Positions 12,323 through 24,373 are shown, counted from the stretch's first letter. The stretch: 64,000 nt of DNA from Nicotiana tabacum (GCF_000715075.1 NC_134095.1:8480722-8544721), one strand, 5' to 3'. The notes: a model not told the origin generated them from the letters alone. Numbers and translations: made by a program.

Positions 12323-12672
12323 TGTTGCGGAAGCCAAATGTATATAGTGTGAATAAGTCACAACTACTATACCAAAAATTATGACAGCCACCAAATAATA
12401 AATAAGACAATAAAGCAATAATAAAGGGAACACCAGAATTTACGAGGTTCGGCTAATTTTGCCTACTCCTCGGACACAACCAATATTTTATTCCACTCCA
12501 AAATACAAGTGAAATAATACTAAAGAGAGAACATACAAATGCCTTAAACAGATGAGAAGGCAAATGAGAGGTGTGTTTAAATCCTAAACATTAGGCCTTC
12601 TTTTATAGGGGGAAAATCCCCCCAAAACTTAAGAGCCCACCGATGTGGGACAAAAATTTGCCAAATTCAACA
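12323..12672 (-). repeat. 3' LTR of the Copia element
   Basis: The 350-bp LTR runs TGTTGCGGAAGCC...CCAAATTCAACA in + orientation. It is nearly identical to 18638-18987. The flanking AATCTCCACCTTGG (12673-12686) is the complement of a purine tract, as expected next to the 3' LTR. Confidence 0.88.
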
Positions 12673-12687
12673 AATCTCCACCTTGGC
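12673..12687 (-). promoter_or_regulatory. Polypurine tract of the Copia element
   Basis: On the minus strand this reads CCAAGGTGGAGATT immediately before the LTR start TGTTGAA. It is the plus-strand primer site used in reverse transcription. Confidence 0.7.
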
Positions 12688-12750
12688 AAAATTCCACATC
12701 TTCAATTTTCTCTCAATAACAAATTTTGATTGTGTCTTCATCTTCAATCT

Positions 12751-15700
12751 TCAGTTTTCAACAATGTTGATCAAATCCAAACAATGTTGAAACTTGATCG
12801 CAGTCACCACCTTAGTTAGCATATCAGCAGGATTCTCCGTAGTATGAATTTTCTTCACTGTGACTCCTCCTTCTTCTATGATTTCTCGTACGAAATGATA
12901 CCGAACATCAATATGCTTCGTCCTTGCATGATAAACTTGGTTCTTCGCTAATTGAATATCACTTTGACTATCACAAAAAAATTGTGATACCCTTTTGTTC
13001 AACACCAAGCTCTTTTAGCAATCCTTGAAGCCAAATTGCCTCTTTCACAGCCTCTATAATAGCCATGTACTCTGCCTCTGTTGTAGACAAAGCAACTGTT
13101 GATTGCAAAGTAGACTTCCAACTAACTGGTGTCTTTGCAAAAGTAAACACATAACCAGTAGTTGATCTTCGTTTGTCCAGATCACCCGCAAAATCTGAGT
13201 CACAATATCCAACTACAGACTGATTGTCTTCCTGCTCAAAAAATAACCCGACATCTACAGTATTATGAATATACCGTAGAATCCACTTCACAGCTTGCCA
13301 ATGCTCCTTCCCTGGATTGTGCATATATCTGCTAATAACTCCAACAGCTTGTGAAATGTCAGGCCTTGTGCAAACCATTGCATACATCAAGCTACCAACA
13401 GCATTTGCGTATGGTACCTTTGACATATACTCTCGTTCAGCTTCATCCATTGGCGACATAGTAGTACTTAGCTTAAAATGGGAAGCAAGTGGAGTACTAA
13501 CTGGCTTAGTCTTGTCATCTATGCCAAAACGTTGAAGTACTCTCTTCAAATATTCCTTTTGAGATAAACAGAGTTTCTTTGAACGTCTATCTCTAATTAT
13601 CTCCATGCCAAGAATTTTCTTTGCCTCACCCAAATCCTTCATCTCGAACTCCTTCTTCAGTTGAATCTTCAACTTATCAATTTCTTCCGAATTCTTGGAA
13701 GCTATCAACATATCATCAACATATAGGAGAAGATATACAAAGGAACCATCTTTAAGCTTGTGCAAATACACACAATGATCGTATTTGCTTCTCTTGTACC
13801 CTTGCCGCAACATAAACTCGTCAAATCGCTTGTACCATTGTCTAGAAGATTGTTTCAATCCGTACAACGATTTTTCAAGTTTGCACACCATATTTTCTTT
13901 TCCAGCAACTTTGAATCCTTCTGGCTGAGTCATGTAGATTTCCTCCTCCAAGTTTCCATCTGAACTAGTTCCAAATCCAATTGTGCTACCAAAGCCAACA
14001 TAATTCTAATGGAGGAATGTTTTACAACTGGAGAAAACACTTCATTGTAATCAATTCCCTCCTTTTGAGCATATCCTTTGGCCACCAATCTTGCTTTGTA
14101 GCGAACATTTACTTGGTTAGGAAATCCTTCTTTCTTTGCAAATACCCATTTGCACCCAATTGCTTTCTTTCCCTTCGGGAGATTGGCCAATCTCCATGTA
14201 TGATTCTGATAAAGGGACTGTATTTCATCATTCATGGCAATCCTCCACTTATCTTCTTCTGAACTTTGGACAACATCTTTATAAGTGGTAGGAACATCAT
14301 CAGCTACAATTGAGGTTGCACAAGCAACTGTCTCTATGAGACGAACAGGTTTCGTTATTGTTCTTTTTGGCCTGCTGGTTGCTATTGATTCAAGTTGTTG
14401 TTGAGGTTCCTGAGTTGGAATCTCCTCTACTGGCTCTTCTTCCAGAGGGTAATCTTCATTTGTTTCCTCCTCTGCTTCTTGTGTAGGAAAAATAAATTTT
14501 CCCTCAAACTCCACCTGCTTAGAAGCACCTTTATTTTGTTTGGTATCTTCTGTTACCTTATTTACCATAGCAGATTCATCAAAGGTAACATCCCTGCTGA
14601 ATATTACTTTCTTTGTCATAGGACACCATAAGCGATATCCTTTGACTCCAGAAGTAATTCCCATAAAAATAGCCTTCTTTGCCCTTGGATCCAATTTTGA
14701 CTCCGTCACATGATAATATGCAGTTGAGCCAAACACGTGCAAAGAGTTATAATCTACAACAGGTTTTCCATACCATTTTTGAAATGGTGTCTTGCCATCA
14801 ATAGCAGTAGATGGTAGACGATTAATGAGTTGGCATGCATATGTAATTGCCTCAGCCCAAAATTCTTTGCCCAAGCCAGCGTTGGACAACATACACCGTA
14901 CCTTCTCCAGCAAAGTCCGGTTCATACGTTCTACCACTCCATTTTGTTGTGGTGTATGTCTAACAGTGAAGTGTCGGACGATGCCATCATTTTCACAGAC
15001 CTTATTGAAATGATTATTTTTGTATTCACCTCCATTGTCTGTGCGAATACACTTGATCCTCTTGCCTGTTTGATTCTCCACCATCGTCTTCCATTTGAGA
15101 AAAATTCCCAACACTTCATCTTTGCTCTTCATTGTATACATCCATACTCTTCGGGAAAAATCATCAACAAAGGTTACAAAATAGTGCTTCCCACCCAATG
15201 AAGGTGTTTTGGAAGGACCCCAAACATCTGAGTGTACATAATCCAAAATGCCTTTAGTATTATGGATCGCTGTACCAAATTTAACCCTTTCTGTTTCCCT
15301 TTAACACAATGCTTACAAAACTCCAAGTTGCAAGCCTTTACTCCTTTTAACAATCCTTGATCTGATAGAGTTTTCAAGGATTTTCCTCCAGCATGTCCCA
15401 AGCGCATGTGCCATAGCTTGGTTGCTTCTGATTCTTTGTCGTCACTAGATGTCACTGTCGCTGTCCCAATAACTGTACTGCCATGATAGCGGTACATATT
15501 ATTATTCTTCCGATTAGCCTTCATTACCACTAGTGCACCGGAGCATACTCTCATCACTCCATTTTCTGCAATGATTTTGAACCCTTTTGATTCTAGGGCT
15601 CCCACAGAGATGAGATTCTTCTTCAAATCCGGTACATATCGAACATCTATCAATGTTCTGATCATTCCATCATGGTTCCTTAATCGTATTGAACCAATGC

Positions 15701-16745
15701 CATATGAGGTAAGAGGGCTGTTATCCGCTGTGTGGACGACTCCATATTCTCCTTCTTGAAATTCCACGAACCAGTCCCTGTTGGGACACATATGATAGCT
15801 ACAAGCCGAGTCCATCAACCATATGTCTGATGATGTTGATGACTCTGTTGTAACTAATGAGAAGTCTGAATAATCACAATCAGCTACATTTGAATCCATA
15901 ATAGCCTTTCCATTGTTATGTTTTGCCTTATTCTTCAACTTCGGACAGTCTTTCTTCTAGTGCCCTTTTTCTCGACAAAAGGCACATTCATATTTGCTGG
16001 GTCTGGATCTTGACTTGGATCTTCCCTTCTTTGTCCTCGTTTGATTTTGAGGATGACCCCTCACAAACAGTGCTTCTCCTTCCCCGCCCTTCTGTTTTTC
16101 TCGCTTTCTTTGTTCATAGCTGTACAAAGCCGAACAAACTTCTCTGAGAGAAATTTCGTCATTTCCATGGAGTAGAGTAGTTTCAAGGTGCTCGTACTCA
16201 TCAGGAAGTGACGCCAACAACATTAAGGCCAAGTCACCATCATCATAAGTTGTATCCATATTTTGCAAATCTGTGACCAACTTATTGAAACTGGTGATAT
16301 GTTCATTCATCGTGGAACCAGGAACATAGGTGAAGTGAAACAGTCTCTTCTTCATGTACAATTTATTTTGACTGTTTTTCTTCAAAAATTTATCCTCCAG
16401 TGCTTTCCATAATTTACTTGCAGAAGTTTCCTTTGTGTATGGATATTTCTGCTCTCTAGCAAGGTAGGATCGAATGGTACCGCAAGCAACACGGTTGATA
16501 ATTCTCCAATCTTCTTCTCCAATAACATCTGGTTTCTTTTCTTCAATGGCCAGATATAGCCCTTGTTGAAAAAGGACATCTAGAACCTCGCCTTGCCACA
16601 TCCCAAAATGCCCGGACCCGTCAAATATTTCGACCGCAAATTTCGCATTTAACACAATTCTTGTCATAAGCAAAGATGCCAATGATGACGTATTGTTGAC
16701 ACTTAATGTAGATTCTTCTTGTTTATTGTCTCCCATCTTTGACAC
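12751..16745 (-). pseudogene. Copia gag-pol polyprotein, copy 1 (decayed)
   Basis: This is the Tork/Tnt1-type polyprotein in order on the minus strand. Gag starts at 16745 (MSKMGDNKQEES). The zinc knuckle CAFCREKGH is interrupted by TAG (15957-15959) where copy 2 has Trp. Then come protease (WLMDSACSYHM), the GAG-pre-integrase part (LWHMRLGHAG) and the integrase core (DYVHSDVWGPSK, TDNGGEY, NGVVERMNRT). RT has YVDDMLIAS, and RNase H has STTEAEYMA and the end KIHTTENPADMLTK. Frameshifts lie near 15285 and 12990. A small deletion near 13940 removes RT motif A, including its catalytic Asp. The product would act in a cytoplasmic virus-like particle, but this copy cannot make an active enzyme. Confidence 0.9.
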
Positions 16746-16792
16746 AAATATTATTTAATAGCTGACGACACAAATCAAGATTGTTCCTTTCT

Positions 16793-16941
16793 GATGTAGA
16801 AGATCAGACTAAGCTGCAACCACAGAGCATACTCAGACAGAACCTTGACTCAGTTACCAAGATAAATCTTTTTTGATGTGGAAGATCAGACTATGCTGCA
16901 ACCACAGAGCATACTTAGACAGTACCTTGGCTCTGATACCA
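16793..16941 (-). repeat. Duplicated primer-site leader, copy 1
   Basis: Two 67-bp units (16793-16859 and 16875-16941), 82 bp apart, share GATGT.GAAGATCAGACTA and CTGCAACCACAGAGCATACT. The unit next to the LTR ends in the working primer site. The other ends in a degenerate version (CTTGACTCAGTTACCAA). The same duplication occurs in copy 2 at 18488-18635. Confidence 0.75.
16930..16941 (-). promoter_or_regulatory. tRNA-iMet primer-binding site, copy 1
   Basis: On the minus strand this reads TGGTATCAGAGC, the standard initiator-Met tRNA primer site of plant Copia elements. It lies two bases inside the truncated LTR that begins at 16944. Confidence 0.85.
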
Positions 16942-16943
16942 AT

Positions 16944-17060
16944 TGTTGCGGAAGCCAAATGTATTTAGTGTGAATAAGTCACAACTACTATACCAAAAAT
17001 TATGACAGCCACCAAATAATAAATAAGACAATAAAGCAATAATAAAGGGAATACCAGGAT
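16944..17060 (-). repeat. Truncated middle LTR of the Copia composite
   Basis: The first 117 bases of the LTR (+ orientation) match 12323-12439. At 17058-17060 the sequence jumps into pol. The junction shares the bases GAT between the LTR and pol, a microhomology typical of end-joining deletions. Confidence 0.85.
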
Positions 17061-18439
17061 AGAGTTTTCAAGGATTTTCCTCCAGCATGTCCCAAGCGCA
17101 TGTGCCATAGCTTGGTTGCTTCTGCTTCTTTGTCATCACTGGATGTCACTGTCGCTGTCCCAATAACTGTACTGCCACGATAGCGGTACATATTATTATT
17201 CTTCCGATTAGCCTTCATTACCACTAGTGCACCGGAGCATACTCTCATCACTCCATTTTCTGCAATGATTTTGAACCCTTTTGATTCTAGGGCTCCCACA
17301 GAGATGAGATTCTTCTTCAAATCCGGTACATATCGAACATCTATCAATGTTCTGATCATTTCATCATGGTTCCTTAATCGTATTGAACCAATGCCATATG
17401 AGGTAAGAGGGCTGTTATCCGCTGTGTGGACGACTCCATATTCTCCTTCTTGAAATTCCACGAACCAGTCCCTGTTGGGACACATATGATAACTACAAGC
17501 CGAGTCCATCAACCATATGTATGATGATGTTGATGACTCTATTGTAACTAATGAGAAGTCTGAATCATCATAATCAGCTACATTTGAATCCATAATAGCC
17601 TTTCCATTGTTATGTTTGGCCTTATTCTTCAACTTCGGACAGTCTTTCTTCCAGTGCCCTTTTTCTCGACAAAAGGCACATTCATCTTTGCTCGGTCTGG
17701 ATCTTGACTTGGATCTTCCCTTCTTTGTCCTCGTTTGATTTTGAGGACGACCCCTCACAAACAGTGCTTCTCCTTCTCCGCCCTTCTGTTTTTCTCGCTT
17801 TCTTTGTTCATAGCTGTACAAAGCCGAACAAACTTCTCTGAGAGAAATTTCGTCATTTCCATGGAGTAGAGTAGTTTCAAGGTGCTCGTACTCATCAGGA
17901 AGTGACGCCAACAACATTAAGGCCAAGTCACCATCATCATAAGTTGTATCCATATTTTGCAAATCTGTGACCAACTTATTGAAACTGGTGATATTTTCAT
18001 TCATCGTGGTACCAGGAACATAGGTGAAGTGAAACAGTCTCTTCTTCATGTACAATTTATTTTGACTGTTTTTCTTCAAAAATTTATCCTCCAGTGCTTT
18101 CCATAATTTACTTGCAGAAGTTTCCTTTGTGTATGGATATTTCTGCTATCTAGCAAGGTAGGATCGAATGGTACCGCAAGCAACACGGTTGATAATTCTC
18201 GAATCTTCTTCTCCAATAACATATGGTTTCTTTTCTTCAATGGCCAGATCTAGCCCTTATTGAAAAAAGACATCTAGAACCTCGTCTTGCCACATCCCAA
18301 AATGCCCGGACCCGTCAAATATTTCGACCGCAAATTTCGCATTTGACACAATTCTTGTCATAAGCGAAGATGCCAATGATGACGTATTGTTGACACTTGA
18401 TGTAGATTCTTCTTGTTTATTGTCTCCCATCTTTGACAC
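17060..18439 (-). pseudogene. Copia gag and 5' pol, copy 2 (truncated)
   Basis: This is a second copy of gag, protease and part of the pre-integrase region, highly similar to 15360-16745. It starts MSKMGDNKQEES at 18439. In-frame stops occur at 18257-18259 and near 18148. The zinc knuckle is intact here (CAFCREKGHWKKDC), unlike copy 1. The reading frame runs through LKTLS and then out into LTR sequence. Integrase, RT and RNase H are missing. Confidence 0.88.
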
Positions 18440-18623
18440 AAATATTATTTAATAGCTGACGACACAAATCAAGATTGTTCCTTTCTGATGTAGAAGATCA
18501 GACTAAGCTGCAACCACAGAGCATACTCAGACAGAACCTTGACTCAGTTACCAAGATAAATCTTTTTTGATGTGGAAGATCAGACTATGCTGCAACCACA
18601 GAGCATACTTAGACAGTACCTTG

Positions 18624-18635
18624 GCTCTGATACCA
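18624..18635 (-). promoter_or_regulatory. tRNA-iMet primer-binding site, copy 2
   Basis: On the minus strand this reads TGGTATCAGAGC, two bases inside the full 5' LTR that begins at 18638. It is preceded by the same duplicated leader as copy 1. Confidence 0.85.
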
Positions 18636-18637
18636 AT

Positions 18638-18987
18638 TGTTGCGGAAGCCAAATGTATTTAGTGTGAATAAGTCACAACTACTATACCAAAAATTATGAC
18701 AGCCACCAAATAATAAATAAGACAATAAAGCAATAATAAATGGAACACCAAAATTTACGAGGTTCGGCTAATTTTGCCTACTCCTCGAACACAGCCAATA
18801 TTTTATTCCACTCCAAAATACAAGTGAAATAATACTAAAGAGAGAAGATACAAATGCCTTAAACAGATGAGAAGGCAAATGAGAGGTGTGTTTAAATCCT
18901 AAACATTAGGCATTCTTTTATAGGGGAAAAATCCCCCCAAAACTTAAGAGCCCACCGATGTGGGACAAAAATTTGCCAAATTCAACA
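18638..18987 (-). repeat. 5' LTR of the Copia element
   Basis: This 350-bp LTR is nearly identical to 12323-12672. It is followed by the target duplication CTAAC at 18988-18992. Confidence 0.88.
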
Positions 18988-18992
18988 CTAAC

Positions 18993-19653
18993 AAGATAAC
19001 AATGTGAGAAAGCACCTCTCCCTTATTTCTCCTTTAAGTTCTTGTACTGATATTTCTTACACTCATTTGCCATGACAAGGTAAGACCGTTTTATTCCGTT
19101 CTAATTCATTTATTATTTTTGAAATTTTTATTTAAAAACTAACAATTCCATGCGATTTGGTATGTGCTATGTATATGGTAGTTCTTTGCCTAGAGAATAT
19201 GAAATTTGGGTTCATCAGAGTTATTCTCTCTTTAATTTTATCACAAAAAATTTATGCCTATTATAGCAAGGTATTAATACGTCAGGTTCACACTTGATGG
19301 CCGTGGGATTATATTTGGTGTAGAAGATAGTACGGTAAATCTCAAAGCTTATATCTTTTATTTTTATCATTCAGTAATATATGTTTAAGAGAAATTACCT
19401 CAATTCAATATTATTGTTCATAAAGTGAAGTTTCGTGATACTGTTGTGTTGTTTCTTACATCAATTCAATATGAGTAGTTGTTGAATTTTTCATAGTTCA
19501 TAGAAAAGACTCTTTTATTCATTTTTCATTTTTCTGTTGATCTAGGTCTTTTCTTTTTATTAGACTTATAGGTTATATTATATCTCGAGACATCAAAGAA
19601 AATTGCCATGCTAGACCATGAGAAGAAGAAAACCTATGTACTCCTGAAAGAAG
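18993..19653. other. Helitron-internal sequence, no gene seen
   Basis: AT-rich sequence continues from the left side of the Copia insertion. A possible splice donor (ATGACAAG|GTAAGACC) lies near 19080, but no protein family is recognised. Confidence 0.3.
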
Positions 19654-19975
19654 GACTACAAGAAAATTGGCTTTTAATGAAGGGAAATCCAGTCGTTAAA
19701 AGTTCAAATCCAGTCGCTATAAGTCAATAACTAGCTACCAAATAAAATCCGGTTGTCGCCGGTCACTAAAGGCTCCATCGTTAAAAGTTAACGACCGAAT
19801 TAGAATGCGATCGTTAAATTCCTTTAACGACCAGAAAACTTTCCGTCGTTGTTCCTATTTAGCGACTGGTGTTTCCGTCGCAAATTGCCAAATTTCCCTT
19901 CGCTAATGCACCTGTAACCATTTGATAATCCTGTTGTTAAAGAGTTTTAAAGACCACATTTTCCTTCGTTGATGT
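19654..19975 (+). mobile_element. CACTA-like transposon end with subterminal repeats
   Basis: ACTACAAGAAAA at 19655-19666 matches the CACTA (En/Spm) terminal repeat of nightshade genomes, with the first C changed to G. It is followed by repeated short motifs in both orientations (GTCGTTAAA, TTTAACGACC, AACGACCG, TCGTTAAA). These are typical transposase-binding subterminal repeats. I did not find the opposite end or a transposase. Confidence 0.45.
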
Positions 19976-21266
19976 GAAATTTTAATAAATATAATTACAC
20001 CAATTTATATTTTTTTCTGTAGTTATCCAATAATAATCATTACCATATGCTTTCTCTCACACAAATATATACAACAACTAAAAATATACCAAATAATCAA
20101 AATTCATACTCAACAAAATTTCATTGTTCATTACAAAGAACCGAAGGATCACAATGTCTATAAATATACTCAATCAAATTGCATGACACTATTTTTATCA
20201 ACTCCTAAAAACAGACACTAGAACTATAGCACGATGCACAAATGATAAAATCCTAACAGAACAAAAACTATATTGTGCTTCAACTTGCTCGGCACATTCT
20301 TCAAGCATAGCTTTTTCAGACTTCAAGTTCCTGATCTGTTAAGAGAAGAAGTCATGTCACTTTAGTGAAAAAATTATGGACCAGTGCAAAACCTTAAGGA
20401 TCTCTTGCGTAACAGTGTTAGGTCCTATTGATGAAAAGGTTGCCATGACTGGAGCGGCTTTGTTCCCAATTGAGTCGTTGGATGTGTAATGAAAGCTGTA
20501 GGTGTACTACATAAAACGTTTAACAAGAGAATGAAGTGGCATAGTGAGACGATCTACACCGTTAGTGTATATAAGTTAAATCCATTAATAAATTGTTATA
20601 CCTTGTTGAATTAACATAAGCAAAGAGTTCAAGCCCATCAGTGTAACTAATTTGCGTAGTAGGTAAGACGTGAGGATCAGCAATAATTTCATCACTTATT
20701 TTCTATTTTTTGAAGAAGAAAAAAAAGCGAAGCATACGAGAAAAGAAATATGAAACACAAGATGATCTACTTCTCAATTCTCATACATGTAGAATAAAAA
20801 CGCAAGACTATCTACTTCTCTTATCTGTAGAATAACAATTTAATATTATGATTGTCAGTTGTTATTTCACATATACAGAGTGGAGCAATATATTTCACTT
20901 TCATTAATTAATTAAAGTTGTAACCGTTTTTAATGCCGCCTTTAGCGTTTCCTTTGTTATTTCGTGCAAGAAATATTATCTAAATTTTATAAAGTTTTCA
21001 CTAAAATATTAGAAATATAGAACTTTAGATAGTTTCTTGAAACGCCCAAAATTATAAACTACAATTTCTCTTTCCAATAGAGAGGACGAGAGAACTCTAT
21101 CATTATAGAAGTACAAAAAAGAATGAAATGATTCCATTTGCATTGATTTTTTATATGTATTCTTTCCTTATAAATTCGCCTTCTATAGAGCTGCTCATTC
21201 TGATTATTAGTGATTTTTATGTCTAATCTTTTATGTTTTGCGTTTACTTAGAAGAAGTTTTTATGA
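19976..21266. other. AT-rich Helitron/CACTA interior, no gene seen
   Basis: There is no convincing coding region. Stop codons are frequent in all frames. The 20100-20700 part has slightly higher complexity and may be the interior of the CACTA fragment. Confidence 0.3.
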
Positions 21267-21295
21267 CCGCGCGAAAGCGCGGGGTAATTCACTAG
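21267..21295 (+). mobile_element. Helitron 3' terminal hairpin and CTAG end
   Basis: A 6-bp perfect stem CCGCGC/GCGCGG with GAAA loop is followed by GGTAATTCA and CTAG. This is the replication-termination signature of Helitrons. Confidence 0.8.
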
Positions 21296-24200
21296 TTATA
21301 TCATACAACAACGACAAACAATATAATTTATCTAAATATTATATTCATCAAACGATATAGTACTTTCCAATTTTCTCAGATTTTAGGCATTTTCGGTCTT
21401 TCTTTTCCTTCAAGATCTACCACGTCTCTTAAATTCTGAAACGGTCCATTAATTCATCCGTAACTGTTCACTCATTCTCTTTAACTTGTCACATCTCCTT
21501 GTATTCTAACCAACTCGTACCTCTACATGTGCTGATGAATTTCGACGGATTCTATTGTTCTTTCTATTCTATTCTATATTGTATTCTTTTTTCTTCCTTC
21601 TTTCTCTAGCTCTTTCTCTCTTCCTGATTTTGAAATTTCGTTGTCCAATAGGACATATATACACTAATGTGAATTTGCTACCAAGTCAAGGTAATTATGC
21701 TTTACAATGATTTTAGTTGTTACTTAAAATTTTATCATAACTTCTTCAATGAAAATTTGTCATTGTGTAAATTTCTACTGATGATTTTTGATTTTTACGG
21801 AAGTAGGTAAGATATTTTAGGATATATGTACATTACTATGACTCTATAAGTAAGGATGTAATAGCAATTTGGATCTCAATGTGATCTTTCCCTCTAGCTA
21901 CTTCTACCTATTAATGATTTATTCTTTCTATGTTATTACTGCTTATTGACAATGTTATCCCTTTCTTAAGAAAAGTGGTTTATGATTTAATTTATTCCCA
22001 TGCTATTTTTGATTTATGTCATATTAGTTGGAACTTCTCTCTTCATTTTCGCTGTATTGCATTTATCAGGTAATTGAATCTCACTTCTAATTTTATGCTC
22101 TGATGGAGTATGCGAGAAAAGAGATTTGGTGTTTATCTTTACTTTTATTTAATTGCATTTTTTTCTCCTTTGTCCAAAAAGTCTTCACATTTTTTTCTTT
22201 TCAAATCAAATTTTGAATAGAAATACTGTGCAAGTTAATTTTCCAAATTCTAAGGTTTTTGTGCATTCGTACAGGTCTTGATAACACTAAATGAGTTCCT
22301 GCTGGGATTTTACAGAAAGAACGTGGAGTCAGAGCATGAGATTTTCAATTAAGCTTTTACATAAGGCGACTGGGCATATTCTAAGGTCTGCTTCCTTCTG
22401 TTGCTTAGCTTTATCAGATAAAATTTGCTGTTGTTATCAGATATAATTTGCTGCTAGGATAAGATGTCAAGGTTTTTCCATATATATACTGATGTTTTCT
22501 TCATATTTAGTAGTAAGATGATGAAAAAATTCATGAACCATGTTGCATTGTAAGAATTCAATTGGTTTAACATCCTCACATAAAGTATCAGTTACTACAA
22601 AATAGGTAACCGTTGCTTTTGGAAAACAATATGCAGAAACGTTTCATTTTTAAAGAATCTATAGATGCTGCATTCTTGCTCACGTATTTGAAGGCTTCCA
22701 AAGCTTTCGAGTATTAGATTGGTTTTTGAGACATTTTCAATTACTGAGACCAACAATGTTAATTATATTTGCTTTCTAATTTCACCTTTCCCCTTAATTA
22801 CCTCTTCTGTTATTATCTTTTTCCTCTGTTTAGAAAGGAATATCTGGACTTTCTTTTCGATTACTAATTTATGGTTGCATGAGTCTTGAATTCTTCTTTG
22901 TTTTTGTTTTCTTTTGCAGATGGGAGAGGCGCGTGTTTTTTATGCTCCATATGGAGATTTTCTGAAGCCAACAATCTATGAGGTTATGTAATTTACATAT
23001 AACTAATTCAATAATTCGATGTGAGGTTATGTGTTTTGGTTATGCCAGAAGCTTTTATTGACTTTATGCCAATTAGAACCTAAAATCGGTATTTACTCAT
23101 ATATTTTTTATAACGACTCTATGAAATTTAAATTTTTATGATACATCTAAATATGCTTTATTTGCTTTTGTAATTGTATTTTTGGATCTTTTAACATTTT
23201 AATTTTTGTATAATGTGCAGGTTGCCGAGCTATCGACTATATGAATGAATGTAACTTTGTTGAATGGGGCAAGTAGGGTCCTTCCTCAAGACAACCTTTC
23301 TTCATTAAACTGATTCCCTTCTTTTTGTTTTTTCTTGCGTGATAAAAATGTATAAACATTTTCCTTTACTTTTCGAGCATCTTATGTTATATACCTTCAA
23401 TTTGGTATTAGTTTCTTAAAATATCTCCTTTATTATTATATTTTGAGTGTTTTGGTTATTTACATTTATTATTGGGATGTTGGAGAAGGAGAGAGAAAAA
23501 GAAAACTTGATATTCTTTTCTGAAAAAGAACTGGTAGGGATTAAGGAAGGGAAAAAAGATATAGAAGGAAAGGAATAGATAAAAAGGTAAACAAAAAAAA
23601 AATCAATGGAAAAAATTGTTACATCGGTTTTTTTTTTTTTTTTTGCTTTTACTTATATACTTTAAGAATTGATTTATATTACCATTTTTATAGCCTTATA
23701 CACATGGTTTTAATATTAATTATTTTTAGAAGCAAACAATAATAGTAGACTGCACATTTCAAAGAATACTTCTTATTAGGAAAACATATCATATATATAA
23801 GATTATTATACAAAAACCAAGTACCTCTAGAACTTTTAGAATTATCTAATTGAAATATTAATAGCAAGATGTATAGCTTGAAATTTTTTAATTTATGAAG
23901 TTTACTAAACCGCATGACGCGCGAACAAATTAACTAGTAATATTACTAATTCATTCCAATAAGATTTATGGAATGTTTGATTTGATGATCAAATTTAGGG
24001 ACCTCCGGTGGCATCACTTACAGGTTACAAAGTGCATCAGTTCAGATTAGCTTAGTTGGAAAACTTATCCGCCAATATTGTAAGTTTTAGCGTGATCCTG
24101 TGTTAATTAATTTTTTTGTTAAGTATGTTCACCTTATCAAGAAAACGTTATCATGTTTTAATTTAGATTGCGTTAGCAGTATTTTAAGAATATATGTGGA

Positions 24201-24372
24201 AATGTCTCTCCACTGTTATCCATATACGAACAAATATTTATAGTATCATCGAAGTACTTGAAATCGCAGTTGTCGATAGTGATTTATCACCTAATAGCTT
24301 ACAAGTCATACCACCTTAGCGATATCAATGAAGGAGCACTCATAAATATACACAAAGAAATTAAGGAAGATA
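21296..24372. other. AT-rich transposon-derived block, possible captured exon scraps
   Basis: There is no reliable gene. Two stretches look exon-like: 22277-22385 (open, TGGGATTTTACAG...) and 22920-22990, which follows TTTTGCAG and reads MGEARVFYAPYGDF before a stop. A third follows GTGCAG at 23221. I recognise no family. They could be host exons captured by a Helitron that ends near 23937. A T-run lies at 23626-23644. Confidence 0.25.
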
Positions 24373-24373
24373 C

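Larger units (their letters stand above)
12323..18987 (-). mobile_element. Composite Tnt1-like Ty1/copia retrotransposon with three LTRs
   Basis: Two full 350-bp LTRs (12323-12672 and 18638-18987, each TGTTGCGG...TTCAACA) bound the unit. The 5-bp target duplication CTAAC is present on both sides (12318-12322 and 18988-18992). Inside is a complete gag-pol copy (12751-16745), then a 117-bp piece of a third LTR (16944-17060), and a second, partial gag-pol copy (17060-18439). On the minus strand the order is LTR, PBS, gag, 5' third of pol, LTR end, PBS, gag, pol, PPT, LTR. It is most likely a tandem pair that lost about 2.9 kb between one pol and the middle LTR. All coding copies carry stops or frameshifts, so it is not autonomous. 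It is inserted in Helitron sequence. Confidence 0.88.
11464..21295 (+). mobile_element. Helitron, non-autonomous, carrying a nested Copia element
   Basis: The 5' end is TC at 11464 (TCTATATATACATATAAAGC, preceded by A). The 3' end is a textbook Helitron terminus: a perfect hairpin CCGCGC-GAAA-GCGCGG at 21267-21282, then nine bases, then CTAG at 21292-21295 followed by host T. Helitrons insert between A and T without target duplication, which fits both ends. With the Copia element (12323-18987) removed, the element is about 3.2 kb. The 3' end is well supported. Its pairing with this 5' end is inferred, since a second candidate start lies at 10569. A spliced-exon-like piece at 12204-12290 (after TTTGCAG) could be captured host sequence, but I do not recognise it. 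Confidence 0.5.
10569..23937 (+). mobile_element. Possible outer Helitron (very tentative)
   Basis: TCTATATTATTATAAAAGC at 10569 is a typical plant Helitron 5' start (TC, then AT-rich, preceded by A). A CTAG followed by T at 23934-23938, preceded by CCGCATGACGCGCG, could be the matching decayed 3' end. Between them lie a second Helitron, a Copia element and a CACTA-like end, so pairing of the two ends is a guess. I see no Rep/helicase coding sequence, so it would be non-autonomous. Confidence 0.25.
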
